A stretch of DNA of 20,429 bases from Clostridia bacterium (lineage in GTDB: Bacteria > Bacillota_A > Clostridia > Oscillospirales > CAG-272), in NCBI GenBank assembly GCA_017408625.1, contig JAFQUG010000385.1, positions 1 to 20,429 on the forward strand, written 5' to 3'. This document shows, piece by piece, positions 17,559-20,429 of the stretch (position 1 is its first letter; every line of letters begins with the position of its first letter). The notes beneath the pieces are model-generated. The model was not told the DNA's origin. It made no database searches and saw nothing but the letters and a program-made list of their open reading frames with translations. The translations under genes were made by a program, and so were the position numbers.

Positions 17559-20429
17559 ATGCCGAAGAGAACAGATATCAAGAAAGTACTTGTCATCGGC
17601 TCCGGCCCGATCGTGATCGGCCAGGCTGCCGAATTTGACTACGCAGGCACGCAGGCGTGCCTTGCACTCAAGGAAGAGGGCTACGAGGTTATCCTTTGCA
17701 ACTCCAACCCCGCAACCATCATGACCGACACCACCATTGCCGACAAGGTCTACATGGAGCCCCTGACACTGGAATACGTAGCACGTGTCATCCGTCACGA
17801 GCGTCCCGATGCCATCGTACCCGGCATCGGCGGTCAGACCGGTCTGAACCTTGCCATGCAGCTGGAAAAGAAGGGCATTCTGCGTGAATGCGAATGCGAG
17901 CTGCTGGGCACCTGCGGTGCAAGCATTGAGAGAGCTGAGGACAGAGAGCTGTTCAAGGAGCTTTGCGAGGAGCTTGGCGAGCCTGTGCTTCCCTCTCTGA
18001 TTGCAAACAGCATGGAAGAGGGCTTAGCTGCTGCCAAGGAAATCGGCTACCCTGTTGTGCTTCGTCCCGCATTTACCCTGGGCGGCACGGGTGGCGGATT
18101 TGCCGACAACGAGCAGGAATTCGTCGATATTATGAAAAACGCTCTGCAGCTCTCCCCCGTACACCAGGTACTGGTGGAAAAGAGCATCAAGGGCTATAAG
18201 GAAATTGAATACGAGGTCATGCGCGACGCCAACGATACCGCGATCGCCATTTGTAACATGGAGAACGTGGACCCTGTAGGCATTCACACGGGCGACTCGA
18301 TCGTGGTCTGCCCCTGCCAGACGCTGACCAACAAGGAATCGCACATGCTGCGTGACAGCGCACTCAAGATCATCCGCGCGCTTGGCATCGAGGGCGGCTG
18401 CAACGTGCAGTTCGCGCTTGACCCCCACTCGTTCAGCTACTACTTAATCGAGGTCAACCCCCGCGTTTCCCGTTCCTCCGCACTTGCATCCAAGGCAAGC
18501 GGCTATCCCATCGCACGCGTGACCGCCAAGATCGCAGTCGGCATGACGCTGGACGAGATCAAGATCGGCAACATTCTTGCCGCTTGTGAGCCCGCGCTTG
18601 ACTACGTGGTCACCAAGATGCCCCGCTTCCCCTTTGACAAGTTTGTATCCGCAAACAACAAGCTCTCCACCCAGATGAAAGCGACCGGAGAGGTCATGAG
18701 CCTGGGCCGCACCTTTGAGGAAAGCCTTCTTAAGGCAGTGCGCTCACTGGAGATCGGCGTCAACCACATCTACATGAAGAAGTTTGACGACTACAGCGTG
18801 GACGAGCTGATGAAGTATATCGCAGACGGCACCGACGACCGCATCTACGCCATTGCCAAGCTGCTGGAATACGGCGCTGACTCGGGACGTATCTGGTCGG
18901 CAACCAAGATCGACATGTTCTTCCTGGACAAGCTGCGCAACATCGTACACATGCAGACCACGGTCAAGCAACACGTCAAGGATCTCGACGTGTTGCGCCG
19001 TGCCAAGAAGATGGGCTTCTCGGACGCTTACATCGCATCCTTGTGGGGCTGCCCCGAGATCGACGTATGGCACATGCGCGAGCAGAATGACATCTTCCCC
19101 GTTTACAAGATGATCGACACCTGTGCTGCAGAGGCACAGGGATACATCCCCTACTTCTACTCCACCTACGAGCAGGAGAACGAGAGCGTGGTTTCCGACC
19201 GCAAGAAGGTGGTCGTGCTTGGCTCCGGTCCTATCCGTATCGGCCAGGGCGTAGAATTTGACTACTCCACCGTGCATGCGGTCAACGCCATTCGCCATGC
19301 AGGCTACGAGGCGATCGTCATCAACAACAACCCCGAAACCGTTTCGACCGACTACACCTGCTCGGACAAGCTGTATTTCGAGCCCCTTTGCGTCGAGGAC
19401 GTCATGAATATTCTGCACCTCGAGCAGCCTGAGGGCGTCATCGCAAGCCTTGGCGGCCAGACCGCGATCAACCTGGCAGCTCCTCTGACCGAGAGAGGCG
19501 TCAAGCTGATCGGTACCGATTGCGCAGCGATTGAAAAGGCAGAAAATCGCGATGCATTTGAAAAGGTGCTCTCTTCTCTGAACATTCCTCAGCCCAAGGG
19601 CCGTGCGGTCACGGTCATTGAGGACGGCGTTCGCGCCGCAGCCGAGATCGGCTACCCCGTGCTGGTTCGTCCCTCCTTCGTACTGGGCGGACGCGCTATG
19701 CAGATCGTGGCTGACGAGCAGCAGCTGCGCACTTACCTGCACACTGCAGTTGAGATCGACGAGGACAAGCCCGTTCTGGTAGACAAGTACATCCAGGGCA
19801 AGGAGGTCGAGGTTGACGCAGTTTGCGACGGCACCGACGTATTCGTGCCCGGTATCATGGAGCTTGTTGAGCGTACCGGCGTTCACTCGGGCGACTCGAT
19901 CTCGGTCTACCCCTCCTTCTCTCTTTCCGATAAGGTCAAGAACGCGATCCTGGACTACACCAAGAGACTGGGTCTTGCCATCGGCATCGTAGGTCTTTTC
20001 AACATCCAGTTCATCGTGGATGAAAAGGATGACGTTTATATCATCGAGGTCAACCCCCGCTCCTCTCGTACCGTTCCCTTCCTTTCCAAGTCCACCGGCT
20101 ACAGCCTTGCCGACATGGGCACGCTGGTCATGCTGGGTCAGACACTCAAGATGCAGGGCATCAACGACATCTATCCCCCCGAAAAGAAGCGTTACTACGT
20201 CAAAGCACCCGCATTCTCGTTTGCAAAGCTGCGCGGTCTTGACGCTTACCTCTCCCCCGAGATGAAGTCCACGGGTGAAGCAATCGGCTATGACAACTCC
20301 ATGACCCGTGCGCTTTACAAGGCACTGCAGGCAAGCGGCACCAACGTCGTCAACTACGGTACGGTACTCGTTACCCTTGCAGACAAGGACAAGGAGGAGG
20401 CTCTGCCGCTCATCCGCCGCTTCTACAAC
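17559..20429 (+). CDS. carB: carbamoyl-phosphate synthase large subunit, 3' end outside the window
   Basis: 957 codons are present and open to the last base; the full protein is usually about 1,070 residues, so only the C-terminal allosteric (MGS-like) domain is incomplete. The duplicated synthetase is clear: first half begins [21 protein letters not shown], with GGQTGLNLA and the ATP-grasp segment [16 protein letters not shown]. The second half repeats this at [29 protein letters not shown] and [17 protein letters not shown]. It makes carbamoyl phosphate from bicarbonate, two ATP and ammonia. A ribosome site (AAGGAGG) overlaps the end of carA, and the ATG at 17559 is 1 base after its stop. 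Both active halves look intact, in contrast to the altered CarA, supporting a working synthetase fed with free ammonia. Confidence 0.95.
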   Translation, partial: MPKRTDIKKVLVIGSGPIVIGQAAEFDYAGTQACLALKEEGYEVILCNSNPATIMTDTTIADKVYMEPLTLEYVARVIRHERPDAIVPGIGGQTGLNLAMQLEKKGILRECECELLGTCGASIERAEDRELFKELCEELGEPVLPSLIANSMEEGLAAAKEIGYPVVLRPAFTLGGTGGGFADNEQEFVDIMKNALQLSPVHQVLVEKSIKGYKEIEYEVMRDANDTAIAICNMENVDPVGIHTGDSIVVCPCQTLTNKESHMLRDSALKIIRALGIEGGCNVQFALDPHSFSYYLIEVNPRVSRSSALASKASGYPIARVTAKIAVGMTLDEIKIGNILAACEPALDYVVTKMPRFPFDKFVSANNKLSTQMKATGEVMSLGRTFEESLLKAVRSLEIGVNHIYMKKFDDYSVDELMKYIADGTDDRIYAIAKLLEYGADSGRIWSATKIDMFFLDKLRNIVHMQTTVKQHVKDLDVLRRAKKMGFSDAYIASLWGCPEIDVWHMREQNDIFPVYKMIDTCAAEAQGYIPYFYSTYEQENESVVSDRKKVVVLGSGPIRIGQGVEFDYSTVHAVNAIRHAGYEAIVINNNPETVSTDYTCSDKLYFEPLCVEDVMNILHLEQPEGVIASLGGQTAINLAAPLTERGVKLIGTDCAAIEKAENRDAFEKVLSSLNIPQPKGRAVTVIEDGVRAAAEIGYPVLVRPSFVLGGRAMQIVADEQQLRTYLHTAVEIDEDKPVLVDKYIQGKEVEVDAVCDGTDVFVPGIMELVERTGVHSGDSISVYPSFSLSDKVKNAILDYTKRLGLAIGIVGLFNIQFIVDEKDDVYIIEVNPRSSRTVPFLSKSTGYSLADMGTLVMLGQTLKMQGINDIYPPEKKRYYVKAPAFSFAKLRGLDAYLSPEMKSTGEAIGYDNSMTRALYKALQASGTNVVNYGTVLVTLADKDKEEALPLIRRFYN

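Noticed and set aside
18744..19886. Open frame of 380 codons on the minus strand
   Set aside because: Fully antisense to carB, whose plus-strand translation is unmistakable. The frame is open because of GC-biased third positions; no ribosome site.
1..20429. CRISPR array, tRNA, rRNA or transposase genes
   Set aside because: No regularly spaced direct repeats, cloverleaf-like genes, rRNA segments or transposase motifs were found on either strand by eye.

Overview
The window looks like chromosome from a strictly anaerobic, GC-moderate clostridial bacterium (Bacillota, probably a gut Oscillospirales/Christensenellales-type lineage). The grounds are the set of anaerobe oxygen-defence genes (flavodiiron protein, desulfoferrodoxin, rubredoxins), fermentative D-lactate dehydrogenase, KtrAB, an Xpt like that of Bacillus, strong AGGAGG-type ribosome sites and TTGACA-17-TATAAT promoters. 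No tRNA, rRNA, CRISPR array or recognisable transposase was found.

Layout. (1) 1-1820: the 5' end of a NamZ/DUF1343-type cell-wall gene (minus) diverges from a SpoVB/MurJ-type lipid flippase (plus). (2) 1817-2827: a roughly 1 kb insertion-like cassette bounded by near-perfect 91-bp inverted repeats, enclosing a consensus promoter, a possible 19-residue peptide and a small XRE repressor. (3) 2828-5309: a Crp/Fnr-type regulator (minus) divergent from ldhA and a 4Fe-4S protein. A 16-bp perfect palindrome in the shared intergenic space sits exactly where a class II activator of ldhA would bind. (4) 5326-8330: an oxygen and peroxide defence cluster of flavodiiron/flavin reductase/rubredoxin fusion (broken by one frameshift), superoxide reductase, ferritin and rubredoxin. 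(5) 8395-12521: a ZIP metal transporter, xanthine phosphoribosyltransferase, and four small membrane or lipoprotein genes of unknown function. Two of these four share an ECF-sigma-like promoter with identical spacing. (6) 12577-14661: ktrB-ktrA potassium uptake. (7) 14890-20429: the pyrimidine operon pyrC-carA-carB (carB cut by the window end), behind a leader of about 300 nt that looks like a transcription attenuator.

The most unusual observations are these. First, CarA has lost the glutaminase nucleophile Cys and the catalytic His (both seen in the DNA), so the encoded carbamoyl-phosphate synthase is predicted to use free ammonia rather than glutamine. Second, the pyrC leader has mutually exclusive helices, a terminator with a U-tract and a possible pseudoknot, and I do not recognise it as a known class. 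Third, the inverted-repeat cassette with its own tightly wired regulator may be a small mobile or selfish element. These functional statements are inferences from motifs and layout; no database search was possible.
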